The position numbers and the translations under genes are program-made. 64,000 nucleotides of DNA from Bradyrhizobium sp. SRS-191 (GTDB taxonomy: Bacteria; Pseudomonadota; Alphaproteobacteria; Rhizobiales; Xanthobacteraceae). Below are positions 39,514-48,388 of this stretch, one piece after another; the first letter of the stretch is position 1; every line of letters starts with the position of its first letter. The stretch is from contig NZ_JANBVS010000002.1 in assembly GCF_024586915.1 (NCBI RefSeq), forward strand, positions 496,001-560,000, read 5' to 3'. The notes under the pieces were generated by a model that made no database searches, had not been told where the DNA came from, and saw nothing but the letters and a program-made list of their open reading frames with translations.

Positions 39514-41073
39514 TCAGGCAAGCGCCTTCTCCACGGTCTCGATCAGCACACGCAACGATTTGTCGTGACGCGTAATCGGCGGAATGGCCCGGGTAATGTC
39601 GAGCAGCTGATAGACCGCCATCTGCGCCGCGCGCACCGAATATTCCACCGTGAACACGACATCATCGGGGATCTCGACGAACTGGCTGATGAAGGCGAGG
39701 TTCCTGGAGGTCGCCGGCACCGGCAGCGGCCGGTCGCTCTTATGGCGCGGCATGAACATGCTGGTGATGTAGGGCAGGCGGCAGGGCACGCAGCTCGCAT
39801 TGTCGAACACCGCGAGCTCGAAGTTGAGATGGCCGCACAGCTCCTTCAAGATTTCGGCGCCGCTGCAATCCGCCATCGCCTTCGGCACGAAATTGCCGAT
39901 GCGATCGGGGTGCAGCGCATAGCCCCAGAACACCTGCACATCCCGGGGCTGACCGACGAAATGCGGCTGGTGATACAGCACGATCGACATGAGCCAGTTG
40001 GACTCGGTGAAGGTGACGAGGCCGCCGGTGCCGGCCTTGTTGCCGCTGAAGGCTTCCATCGCGTCGAAGAAGCGCGGATTCCGGCAGGTGACGGTGAAGG
40101 ACTCCCAGCAGGATTCCGGAATCGAGGAGTTGAACGCGTCGGGATTGCCGAACTCCGGACGACCCTGCGCGATCTTCTCCCACAACGCCCAGCCCTTGCT
40201 CTCGCGCTTGGTCAGCCGTGGCGGCGGCGCGTATTGCGAGCCGAGGCTGGTGGCGTCGGTCATCGAGCCGTTCTGGAAGAACACGAGATCGTCGGCCGCG
40301 ACAGTTAGCGCCTCGGTCTTGCCATTGCGATCCAGCGTCAGCTGCGTCACCACATGCTTGCCGGCCTCGGTCGTGATCGCCATGTCCGTGACGTCGACAC
40401 CGCCCTCGAAGTTCACGCCATGGCCTTCCAGCCATTTCATCAGCGGCACGACGATCGCATCGTACTGATTGAACACGGTGCGCTTGACGCCGGCGAGCGT
40501 CTCGATGCGCGGAAACTCGTTCATGAAGCGATGCAGATAGCGCTTGAACTCGACCGCGCTGTGCCAGGGCTGGAACGCGAAGGTCGTCTGCCACATGAAC
40601 CAGAACTTCGTGGTGAAGAACGGCGGTGACAGCCAGTCGGTGATGCGGGAGTTGCCGAGCTTCTCCTCGGAGGCTTCCGTCAGCCTGACGAGCTCGAGCC
40701 GGTCCTGCATCGAGAAGCCCATCGTCGAGACGTCGACCTTGTGGCGGTTGCGATCGACCAGGCGCGCCTGCGAATGCGCGACATGGTCCTTGTTAAAGGC
40801 GAGCGTCTCGTCGCGCACCGTGCGGTTCGGATCGCTGCCGCCTGGGATGGTCGAGAGCAGATCCCACGTGCATTCGTAGTGATCGGTGGTCAGCATGCGG
40901 CCGCCGCGCAGCGAGAACGAACCGTCGGGCAATTGCGTGCCGTCGAGACTGCCGCCGAACGGGAGGTTCTTCTCAAAGATGCTGATGTTGCTGCCCGCGA
41001 CGCCGCCGTCGCGGATCAGAAATGCCGCTCCAGCAAGGGCGCCGATGCCACTGCCGATGAAGTACGCTTTCAT
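39514..41073 (-). CDS. oleate hydratase family protein, copy 1
   Basis: This 519-residue FAD-dependent fatty-acid hydratase is of the MCRA family. The FAD Rossmann motif is at the N-terminus (AYFIGSGIGALAGAAFLI, then SIFEK and GGSLDG). The active-site region has SLRGGRMLTTDHYECTWDLL (residues 54-73), and the family stretch MWQTTFAFQPWHSAVEFKRY is present. In the well-studied enzymes the loop reads RGGRE; here residue 60 is Met. The protein lacks the N-terminal extension of longer dimeric members. It is the last gene of a leftward three-gene unit, 118 bases from the exported protein and next to a strong terminator. Confidence 0.9.
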   Translation of the reverse strand: MKAYFIGSGIGALAGAAFLIRDGGVAGSNISIFEKNLPFGGSLDGTQLPDGSFSLRGGRMLTTDHYECTWDLLSTIPGGSDPNRTVRDETLAFNKDHVAHSQARLVDRNRHKVDVSTMGFSMQDRLELVRLTEASEEKLGNSRITDWLSPPFFTTKFWFMWQTTFAFQPWHSAVEFKRYLHRFMNEFPRIETLAGVKRTVFNQYDAIVVPLMKWLEGHGVNFEGGVDVTDMAITTEAGKHVVTQLTLDRNGKTEALTVAADDLVFFQNGSMTDATSLGSQYAPPPRLTKRESKGWALWEKIAQGRPEFGNPDAFNSSIPESCWESFTVTCRNPRFFDAMEAFSGNKAGTGGLVTFTESNWLMSIVLYHQPHFVGQPRDVQVFWGYALHPDRIGNFVPKAMADCSGAEILKELCGHLNFELAVFDNASCVPCRLPYITSMFMPRHKSDRPLPVPATSRNLAFISQFVEIPDDVVFTVEYSVRAAQMAVYQLLDITRAIPPITRHDKSLRVLIETVEKALA

Positions 41074-41191
41074 GATGTCACCTGGATCGTCTGTTACGAT
41101 CCGGGGCTTAGCGGCTGACAGCAGTGGCGGAACTGATCCAGGTCAACTCGCCTGGGGCGCAGCGATCACGATCTCGCGCGGCGCGCAGACC

Positions 41192-42001
41192 TCAGCGCAC
41201 ATTGTCGCGACGCCATTTTTCCAGATCCTTCTGGGCCTCGGCGGGCCATTTCGCATCCGCCGGCACGATCAGGAGTGGCTTGTCGTTGTAGCGCATCGCC
41301 ACCGCGACCCGCTTGGTCGCGGCATCCATCACCACCAGCGCCGCGGTGGTGCTGCAGTTATGCAATTGGCAGGCTTCGCCGATGAAGATCTTGCCGTCGT
41401 AGCGGACCTTCCCCAGCCCGCTCAGGGTCCATTGGAGATCAGGATATCGGGCGCTCGACACTGCCGCCTTGAGCGCCTTGGCCAGCTCGGCGTATCCCAG
41501 GAGCTCCTCCGTATTGTAGATGGCACCGCGGCCCAGCGCGTCCCATCCCTTGGCGGCGGTCTGGAATTTCAAGTCCTCGACCGGACCGAATCCGTTCGCC
41601 GTCCATGTCCAACGGTGCCCGCGGAGTGTCGACCTGGGCGCCGTCTCGAACACGATCCGATCGGGCTCGATCGTCTGTTTCACGATCGCGCAGTTATTGA
41701 GCGGCCCGTCCAGGCGAACGGGCTGGTTCGCCGTGAACCGGAGCACGAAGGGCGATTCGTCGCACGCGTTGCCGCCGTCGCTGCTCGAGCCGATCACGAA
41801 ATCGGTGGCACCGATCCGGCCGTTGTTGTCGAGATCGATGATGTGCTTCGTCAGGAGCAGCTTGCCGTCGACGAACAGCTGGTCGTCATCGTCGGGCGGG
41901 ACTTCCTTGATCTCGATGGTGTGACCGAACAGCTCGGTCTTGACAGGTTTTGCGAATGCAATTCCGGGAACCAGGCAGAGAACAATCAGCAGGGCACGCA
42001 T
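41192..42001 (-). CDS. exported protein with a single EF-hand-like loop, unknown function
   Basis: This 269-residue protein has a signal peptide (MRALLIVLCLVPGIAFA, cleavage before K18). The mature part opens with VKTELFGHTIEIKEVPPDDD, and residues 56-67 (DLDNNGRIGATD) match the EF-hand loop pattern at positions 1, 3, 5, 6, 8 and 12. Only one such loop is visible. Four Cys are present (CDESP, NNCAIV, EACQLHNC) and could form disulfides. I know no family. It sits 32 bases behind one hydratase gene and 118 bases before the other, so it is probably co-transcribed. Confidence 0.78.
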   Translation of the reverse strand: MRALLIVLCLVPGIAFAKPVKTELFGHTIEIKEVPPDDDDQLFVDGKLLLTKHIIDLDNNGRIGATDFVIGSSSDGGNACDESPFVLRFTANQPVRLDGPLNNCAIVKQTIEPDRIVFETAPRSTLRGHRWTWTANGFGPVEDLKFQTAAKGWDALGRGAIYNTEELLGYAELAKALKAAVSSARYPDLQWTLSGLGKVRYDGKIFIGEACQLHNCSTTAALVVMDAATKRVAVAMRYNDKPLLIVPADAKWPAEAQKDLEKWRRDNVR

Positions 42002-42033
42002 GTCCAATCGGGCCTTCACTGTGAGACAGTGGT

Positions 42034-43593
42034 TCAAGCGAATGATTTCACCGCTGCCTGCAATAGCACCTTCAACGATTTGTCGTAAGGCGTCACCGGC
42101 GGAATGGCGCGGTCGATGTTCATGAGCTGATAGACCGCGTGCATGGCCCCGCGCACCGAATATTCGATGGTGAACACGGCATCCTCCGGCAGCTCGACGA
42201 ACTGGCCGAGGAAAGCGAGGTTTTGCGAGGTCGGCGGCACCGGCAATGGCCGGTCGCCCGGGTTGCGCGGCATGAACTCGCTCATGATGTAGGGCATCCA
42301 GCACGGCACGCAGGTGGCGTCGTCGAACACCGTGAGCGGGAAGCGCAGGTGCCCGCACAGCTCCTTCAGGATCTCCGCGCCGCTGCATTCGGACATCGGC
42401 TTGGGCACGAAATTGCCGACGCGATCGGGATAGAGACCATAGCCCCAGAAGATCTGGATGGCTTCGGGCTGGTCCGGAAAATACGGCTGGGCGTACAGCA
42501 CGATCGAGAGAAGCCAGTTCGAATCCTTGAAGGACACGAGGGCGCCGGTGCCGGCGACGTTGCCGCTGAAGGCCTGCATCGTATCGAAGAAGCGCGCGTT
42601 CCGGCAGGTCACCGTGAACGACTCGAAGCTCGACTCCGGGATGTTCGAATTGAAGATCGCGGGATTGCCGAATTCGGGCCGGCCGGCGGCGAGCTTCTCC
42701 CACAGCGCCCAGCCATGGCTGTCGTGCTTGGTGAGCTGCTTCGGTGGGCTGTCATGGCTGCCGAGGCTGGTCGCATCGGTCATCGAGCCGGCCGTGTAGA
42801 ACACGAGGTCGTCGGCGGCGAGATCGATGCTGCGGCTCGCGCCGTTCTGCTCGAGGTCGAGGCGCGTGGCGCGATGCCTGCCGTTCTCCGTCGAGAGCGC
42901 GATGTCGGTCACATCGGCACCGCCGACGAAGTTAACGCCGCGGTCCTCGAGCCAGCGCATCAGCGGCTTCACGATCGAGTCGTTCTGATTGTAGACCGTG
43001 CGCTTGACGCCGCCGAGCGTATTCATCGTCGGGAATTCGTTCATGAAGCGGCGCATGTAGCGCCTGAACTCGACCGCGCTGTGCCAGGGCTGGAAGGCGA
43101 ACGCCGTCTGCCACATCAGCCAGAAATTCGTGGTGAAGAACGGCGGCGACAGCCAGTCCGAGATCAGCGAATTGCCGAGCTTGTCCTCGGAGGTCTCGGT
43201 CAGCCTGGTCATCTCGATGCGGTCCTGCATCGAGAAGCCCATCGTGGAGACGTCGACCTTGTGCCGGTTGCGGTCGACGAGGCGCGCCTGCGCATGCGTG
43301 ACATGCAGCTTGTTGAACATCTCGGTTTCGCTGAGGATGTTCTCGGACGGCTGGGAGGCGCTCGGGATCGTCGACAGCAGATCCCAGGTGCATTCATATT
43401 GCGTGGTGGTGAGCATCCGCCCGCCGCGCATCGAGTACGAGCCGTCCGGCAACCGGGCGCCATCCAGACTGCCGCCATAGGGCAGGCGCTTCTCGAAGAT
43501 GGTGATGTTCTGCCCGGGCACGCCGCCGTCCCGGACCATGAATGCTGCGCCTGAGAGCGAACCGATGCCGCCGCCGATGAAATAGGCCTTCAT
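42034..43593 (-). CDS. oleate hydratase family protein, copy 2
   Basis: This 519-residue paralogue of the gene at 39514 aligns end to end with it and is clearly more than half identical by eye. It has the same FAD motif (AYFIGGGIGSLSGAAFMV), the same RGGRM loop with Met60, and MWQTAFAFQPWHSAVEFRRY. The ATG at 43593 matches the start of copy 1; the frame continues 11 codons further up, but the family N-terminus begins here. It is the first gene of the operon. Which fatty acid each copy acts on is unknown. Confidence 0.9.
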   Translation of the reverse strand: MKAYFIGGGIGSLSGAAFMVRDGGVPGQNITIFEKRLPYGGSLDGARLPDGSYSMRGGRMLTTTQYECTWDLLSTIPSASQPSENILSETEMFNKLHVTHAQARLVDRNRHKVDVSTMGFSMQDRIEMTRLTETSEDKLGNSLISDWLSPPFFTTNFWLMWQTAFAFQPWHSAVEFRRYMRRFMNEFPTMNTLGGVKRTVYNQNDSIVKPLMRWLEDRGVNFVGGADVTDIALSTENGRHRATRLDLEQNGASRSIDLAADDLVFYTAGSMTDATSLGSHDSPPKQLTKHDSHGWALWEKLAAGRPEFGNPAIFNSNIPESSFESFTVTCRNARFFDTMQAFSGNVAGTGALVSFKDSNWLLSIVLYAQPYFPDQPEAIQIFWGYGLYPDRVGNFVPKPMSECSGAEILKELCGHLRFPLTVFDDATCVPCWMPYIMSEFMPRNPGDRPLPVPPTSQNLAFLGQFVELPEDAVFTIEYSVRGAMHAVYQLMNIDRAIPPVTPYDKSLKVLLQAAVKSFA

Positions 43594-43780
43594 GATGCCG
43601 ACCTGCGATTTAAAGGTTTGAAACAAAATAGGAAAAATGCCGGCAGGCGCGGCGAATCACTGGCCGTAACAAAGCCTGCCAAGCGTCATGTTACCGCAGC
43701 GGGATAAATTAGTCGTCAACAGCTTGAGGTCGTTTGTCCGGGTGCGGCGCAATGTCCCGGGGCGCGCGGTCTCTCCATCG

Positions 43781-44044
43781 TCATTGCGAGCGCAGCGAAG
43801 CAATCCAGAGTGGTGTGCGGGACTCTGGATCGCTTCGCTACGCTCGCGATGACGGGGAGGAGTGCGGTAGGGTGGGCAAAGGCGCGCCCGCGATGTTGTT
43901 GATAGGACCTTCTCCATCGCGCGCCGTGCCCACCGCGGTCCCTCGGTCGACAATGGTGGGCACGGCGCCGCAGCAGCGTCGCGCGTCGATGCAGCGGAGC
44001 AGGGCGCCTTTGCCCACCCTATGCACTGCGCTCGCAATGACGAG
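43781..44044. repeat. composite nested palindromic element (family B)
   Basis: Outer ends TCATTGCGAGCGCAG (43781) and CTGCGCTCGCAATGA (44026-44040) pair. Inside, 43781-43854 is itself a palindrome. A second palindrome has arms GGGTGGGCAAAGGCGC (43870-43885) and GCGCCTTTGCCCACCC (44004-44019), enclosing a third (GCGCCGTGCCCACC, 43921-43934; GGTGGGCACGGCGC, 43956-43969). It fills the gap between the hydratase operon and the ABC operon. Confidence 0.82.
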
Positions 44045-44121
44045 GCAGCTCATATCGAGCTACGTCATTAGCAACCTGAAACGATTAGTACATCGATTTT
44101 CGCGAGGTACGGACCCCGTCC

Positions 44122-45651
44122 TCAATGCCCCGCCATGTGCCGTCCGATCTCCGTCAGGTCGGCCTCGCCGGCGCGGGTCTCGTAGACCAGCTGGCCGTGG
44201 AACATCACGACCAGCCGGTCGGACAACTCCAGCAATTCGTCGAGATCCTCGCTGACCAGCAGCACGGCGGCGCCGCGGTTGCGGGCGGCCATGATCTCGG
44301 CGTGGATTTGGGCGACGGCCGCGAAGTCGAGGCCGAAGCAGGGATTGGCGGCGATCAGCACCTCGACGTCATGGCCGAGCTCGCGGGCCAGCACCGCGCG
44401 CTGCACGTTGCCGCCTGACAGCGCCGAGATCGGCGTATCCGGCGTGCGCGTCTTGATCTTGTAGCGGTTGATCTTGCTGGTGGCGTCCTTGCGGAACGCC
44501 GATTTGTTGAGCCACCAGCCGCCGCTTGCGAACGGCGCGCGATCGAACTCGCGGAGCGCTATGTTGTCGGCGACGCTCATGCCGCCGACGCAGGCGTTCT
44601 TCAACGGCTCCTCGGGCAGCAGCGACATCTTGTGCCGGCGCATCTCCTCGCGGCTCGCAGAGTAGGGCGCGCCGGAGACCCGGACAGCGCCGCTCTCGGC
44701 CTCGCGCTGGCCAGCGAGCACCTCGACCAGCTGGCGCTGGCCGTTGCCGGAGACGCCGGCGATGCCGACGATCTCGCCGGCGCGGACGGTCAGCGACAGA
44801 TCCTGCACGGCGAGGCCGCCGGCATCGTCGCGCGCGACCAGTTTCTCGACCTCAAGCCTGATCTTGCCGGCTTCGCCGGTGCGGGACGGCTGCACCGTGA
44901 GCTGCTCGGCGCCGATCATCATCCGCGCCATGTCGTCGGGCGTCAGCTCGCTGACCTTGCCGCGCCCGGCGAGCTTGCCGCGGCGGAGGATGGTCACCTC
45001 GTCGGCGAACGCCATCACCTCGCGGAATTTATGGGTGATCATCAGAATGGTCAGCTCGCCGGCCTCGACCATCTTGCGCAGCATGCCCAGCACCTCGTCG
45101 GCCTCGGCGGGCGTCAGCACCGAGGTCGGCTCGTCCAGGATCAGGAAGCGGCGCTTGAGATAGAGCTGCTTGAGGATCTCGCATTTCTGCCGCTCGCCGG
45201 CGGAGATGTCGGAGACTTTTGCGTCGAGCGGCACGCGGAACGGCATGCGCGACAGGAACGCCTCCAGCTCCTGTTTCTCCTTCGCCCAGTTGACCACCGC
45301 CGGCACGTCGTCGCGCGCCAGCACCAGGTTCTCGGCCACCGTCATCGCCGGAACCAGGGTGAAGTGCTGATAGACCATGCCGAGGCCGAATGCGTGCGCG
45401 TCCTTCGGATTGCTGATGGCGCGCTCGCGCTCGGCGATCAGCACGTCGCCCTCGGTCGGGCGGTAGTAGCCCATGATGCATTTGACCAGCGTGGACTTGC
45501 CGGCGCCGTTCTCGCCGAGCAGCGCGTGAAACGAGCCGGGCCTCACCTTCAGCTCGACATTGTCGAGCGCGGTGAACGCGCCGAAGCGCATCGTCATCGC
45601 GATGGCCTCGACGCCGAATGCGCCCGCGGGCGTCGGATCCTCGCCGATCAC
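44122..45651 (-). CDS. BMP-type ABC importer, duplicated ATPase subunit
   Basis: This 509-residue protein has two ABC ATPase domains, as in nucleoside and sugar importers of the RbsA/NupA kind. Domain 1 has Walker A GENGAGKS, signature ISAGERQK and Walker B LILDEP. Domain 2 has a degenerate Walker A (GVSGNGQRQ), signature [10 protein letters not shown] and Walker [12 protein letters not shown]. It is the last gene of the operon and starts at a GTG overlapping the biuH stop. It energises the two permeases encoded upstream. Confidence 0.93.
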   Translation of the reverse strand: MIGEDPTPAGAFGVEAIAMTMRFGAFTALDNVELKVRPGSFHALLGENGAGKSTLVKCIMGYYRPTEGDVLIAERERAISNPKDAHAFGLGMVYQHFTLVPAMTVAENLVLARDDVPAVVNWAKEKQELEAFLSRMPFRVPLDAKVSDISAGERQKCEILKQLYLKRRFLILDEPTSVLTPAEADEVLGMLRKMVEAGELTILMITHKFREVMAFADEVTILRRGKLAGRGKVSELTPDDMARMMIGAEQLTVQPSRTGEAGKIRLEVEKLVARDDAGGLAVQDLSLTVRAGEIVGIAGVSGNGQRQLVEVLAGQREAESGAVRVSGAPYSASREEMRRHKMSLLPEEPLKNACVGGMSVADNIALREFDRAPFASGGWWLNKSAFRKDATSKINRYKIKTRTPDTPISALSGGNVQRAVLARELGHDVEVLIAANPCFGLDFAAVAQIHAEIMAARNRGAAVLLVSEDLDELLELSDRLVVMFHGQLVYETRAGEADLTEIGRHMAGH

Positions 45652-46331
45652 GACAGCGCCTCGATCAGCGCCGAGGAGGTTGCGACGGCGCCAAAGACGC
45701 CACCTTGCATCTTGATCATCTTCAGCGCGTGGTCGTGGTTGCCCTTGTCGGTGGCGCCGCAGCAGTCCGACAGCAGCACGCATTCGAAGCCGCGGTCGTT
45801 GCCCTCGCGCATCGTGGTGTGGACGCAGACGTCGGTGGTGATGCCGGTGAGCACGATGTTCTGGATGCCCTTGAGGCGCAGGATCAGCTCGAGGTCGGTG
45901 GCGCAGAACGAGCCCTTGCCGGGCTTGTCGATGACGATCTCGCCGGGCAGCGGCGCCAGCTCGGAGATGATCTCCCAGCCCGGCTCGCCGCGCACCAGGA
46001 TGCGGCCGCACGGGCCGGGATCGCCGATGCCGGCGCCGATCTGCTGCGAGCGCCAGCGCTTGTTGGCGGGAAGGTCGGAGAGGTCGGTGCGATGGCCCTC
46101 GCGGGTGTGGATGATCAGGAAGCCCTGCGCGCGCATCACCGCGAGCAGCTTCTTGATCGGCTCGATCGGGGCGCGGGTCAGCGAGAGGTCATAACCCATC
46201 TTGTCGACATAGCCGCCGACGCCGCAGAAATCGGTCTGCATGTCGATCACGATCAGCGCCGTGTTCTCTGGGCGGAGATCGCCGTTGTACGGCCACGCAT
46301 AGGGCTCGGACCGGATGGTGCGCTGGGTCAT
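45648..46331 (-). CDS. biuH: biuret amidohydrolase-like cysteine hydrolase (isochorismatase family)
   Basis: This 227-residue enzyme fits the cysteine-hydrolase fold with the triad D30 (VIDMQTDF), K136 (IDKPGKGSF) and C169 (TTDVCV). The segments [40 protein letters not shown] and [18 protein letters not shown] are very close, as I recall them, to Rhizobium leguminosarum BiuH, which hydrolyses biuret to allophanate. Other members of this superfamily, such as RutB, are alternatives but match less well. It is embedded between permease 2 (17 bases) and the ATPase (four-base overlap). Confidence 0.82.
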   Translation of the reverse strand: MTQRTIRSEPYAWPYNGDLRPENTALIVIDMQTDFCGVGGYVDKMGYDLSLTRAPIEPIKKLLAVMRAQGFLIIHTREGHRTDLSDLPANKRWRSQQIGAGIGDPGPCGRILVRGEPGWEIISELAPLPGEIVIDKPGKGSFCATDLELILRLKGIQNIVLTGITTDVCVHTTMREGNDRGFECVLLSDCCGATDKGNHDHALKMIKMQGGVFGAVATSSALIEALS

Positions 46332-46348
46332 GTGCAATCTCCCGGAGA

Positions 46349-47275
46349 TCAGCGGGTAATGGACAGCTCGGCCGGCGCGCCGCTGAGGGTGCGCTTCGGC
46401 GAGCAGGTGATGATCATGATGAGCAGCGTCAGGATGTACGGCGCGGCGTTGAACAGATGATAGCCGGAGGTGACGCCGACCGATTGCAGCGCCGGGCCGA
46501 GCGCGGCGGCGCCGCCGAAGGCGAGCGAGGCCCACAGGCACAGCATCGGGTCCCAGCGCGCGAAGATGACGAGCGCGACGGCGGTGATGCCCTGGCCGGA
46601 GGACAGGCCCTCGTTCCAGCTGCCGGGATAGAACAGCGACAAAAACGAGCCGCCGATGCCGGCGAGGAAGCCGCCGGCCATGGTCGCGCGCAGCCGGATC
46701 GCCAGCACCGAATGGCCCATCGCGCGCGCCGCGTCGGCGCTCTCGCCGGCGGTGCGGATGAGGAGGCCCCAGCGCGTGGTCTTGAACGCCCAGAACAGGA
46801 TCGGCGCGAGCGCTACTCCGATCAGGAACAGCACGTTGATGCGCAGCGCGGCGCGGACCTGCGGCACGTCGCTCCACCAGCCGAAATCGATCGCCGGCAA
46901 GCGCGCCGCCGTGGGCTCGATCAGCGGCTTGCCGAGGAAGAAGGCGAGCCCGGTGCCGAACAGCATCAGGGAGATTCCGACCGCGACGTCGTTGACGCGC
47001 GGCAGCGAGCAGATGCCGGCGTGCAATGCGCCTAGCAGCGCACCGGTGAGCCCGGCCGCCAACACGCCCAGCCACGGCGAGCCCGAGAGATAGGAGATGC
47101 CATAGGCGCTCATCGCGCCCATCACCAGCGTGCCCTCGAGGCCGAGATTGATGCGGCCGGAGCGCTCGGTGATGCATTCCCCTAAGCTGACGAACAGAAA
47201 GGGTGTGGAGACGCGGATGGCGCCGCCGAGCACCGCGAGCGGCACGGTCCAGAGTCCGATGTTGCCGTCAGCCAT
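46349..47275 (-). CDS. BMP-type ABC importer, permease subunit 2
   Basis: This 308-residue permease has about nine helices and the sugar/nucleoside-permease (BPD_transp_2) signature [14 protein letters not shown] near residue 43. The cytoplasmic coupling loop is around [14 protein letters not shown] near residue 178. It forms a heterodimer with the permease at 47279. There are three bases between the two genes. The pairing of a longer and a shorter permease is normal for BMP systems. Confidence 0.92.
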   Translation of the reverse strand: MADGNIGLWTVPLAVLGGAIRVSTPFLFVSLGECITERSGRINLGLEGTLVMGAMSAYGISYLSGSPWLGVLAAGLTGALLGALHAGICSLPRVNDVAVGISLMLFGTGLAFFLGKPLIEPTAARLPAIDFGWWSDVPQVRAALRINVLFLIGVALAPILFWAFKTTRWGLLIRTAGESADAARAMGHSVLAIRLRATMAGGFLAGIGGSFLSLFYPGSWNEGLSSGQGITAVALVIFARWDPMLCLWASLAFGGAAALGPALQSVGVTSGYHLFNAAPYILTLLIMIITCSPKRTLSGAPAELSITR

Positions 47276-47278
47276 GTC

Positions 47279-48388
47279 TCACGACTTTCCCTTGAGCAAG
47301 CCGATGCGCCCGTAGAGCGCGTCGCTCGCCAGCACCGAGATGAAGATGATGCCCTGCAGCACCAGCACCGAGGCATCGGGCAGGCCGAGCCGGCGCTGCA
47401 GCAGGCCGCCGGAGGCATTGATGCCGCCGAGCAGGATCGCCACCGGAATGATCGCCAGCGGATTCTGCCGCGCCAGGAACGCCACCAGGATGCCGGTGAA
47501 GCCGTAGCCGACCGCGAGATTGGCGTTGGTGCGGCCCTGCACGGCGGCGACTTCGACCATGCCGGCGAGGCCGGCGCAGGCGCCCGCCAGAAAGCACACG
47601 GTGAGGATCAATTTGCCGACAGAGAGACCGACGATCTTGGCCGCGCGGATGTTGCCGCCGGCAACGCGCGCGGCGAAGCCGAACGTCGTATGATAGATCA
47701 GCACATAGGATGCGACCGCCAGGATCAGCCCGAACACCAGGCCCCAATGCACGTCGGTTCCGGGGATGCTGCCGATCATGTTGGCGGCGCCGATCTCGCG
47801 CGTCGACGGCTTGTTGAGGCTCGCCGGATCGCGCATCACGCCCTCGACGAGATGGTTGAGGATCGCGAGCGCGATATAGACGAGCAGCAGGCTTGAGATG
47901 GTCTCGTTGACGCCGCGATACTGCCTGAGGCCACCCGACAGCAGGATCCACAATCCGCCGCCGGTCATGCCGGCGATCACCATCGCGACCTGGACCACCA
48001 GCGGCGGCATGCCCTGCAGCGCCAGTGCGGCCGACGTCGCCGCGAGCGCGCCGATCAGCAGCGCGCCTTCGCCGCCGATGATCACCATGCCCAACTGCGC
48101 GGGCAGGGCGGTGCACAGCGCCGTCAGGATCAAGGGCGCCGCGCGGCTCAGCGTGTTCTGCCACGAGAACCAGGTGCCGAACGCGCCGTAATACATGTAC
48201 CAATAGAGATCGAGCGGGTTCTTGCCGAACAGCGCGACGAAGATGCCGAACACGACGAGCGCGGCGACCAGCGCCGCGCCCGGAATCAAAATGTATTCAA
48301 TGCTCGCGCCATGGCGTTGCAGAAAGCCTGCATCAGCGGCCGGCGCGATGGCGGCCGCATCAACCGGATCGGCCGCCTCCGTGGTCAC
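47279..48388 (-). CDS. BMP-type ABC importer, permease subunit 1
   Basis: This 369-residue permease has a hydrophilic N-terminal about 30 residues, then roughly eight to ten helices. VIIGGEGALLIGALAATSAA carries the family motif and the coupling loop is AGGNIRAAKIVGLSVGK. The gene starts with GTG, overlapping the stop of the binding-protein gene (GTGA). Together with subunit 2 it forms the membrane channel. The longer reading frame upstream is the binding-protein gene seen in another frame. Confidence 0.92.
   Translation of the reverse strand: MTTEAADPVDAAAIAPAADAGFLQRHGASIEYILIPGAALVAALVVFGIFVALFGKNPLDLYWYMYYGAFGTWFSWQNTLSRAAPLILTALCTALPAQLGMVIIGGEGALLIGALAATSAALALQGMPPLVVQVAMVIAGMTGGGLWILLSGGLRQYRGVNETISSLLLVYIALAILNHLVEGVMRDPASLNKPSTREIGAANMIGSIPGTDVHWGLVFGLILAVASYVLIYHTTFGFAARVAGGNIRAAKIVGLSVGKLILTVCFLAGACAGLAGMVEVAAVQGRTNANLAVGYGFTGILVAFLARQNPLAIIPVAILLGGINASGGLLQRRLGLPDASVLVLQGIIFISVLASDALYGRIGLLKGKS

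Noticed and set aside
43734..44255. ORF containing HCERSEAIQ and similar phrases
   Set aside because: This is the translation of the palindromic repeat at 43781-44044, seen at other repeat copies as well.
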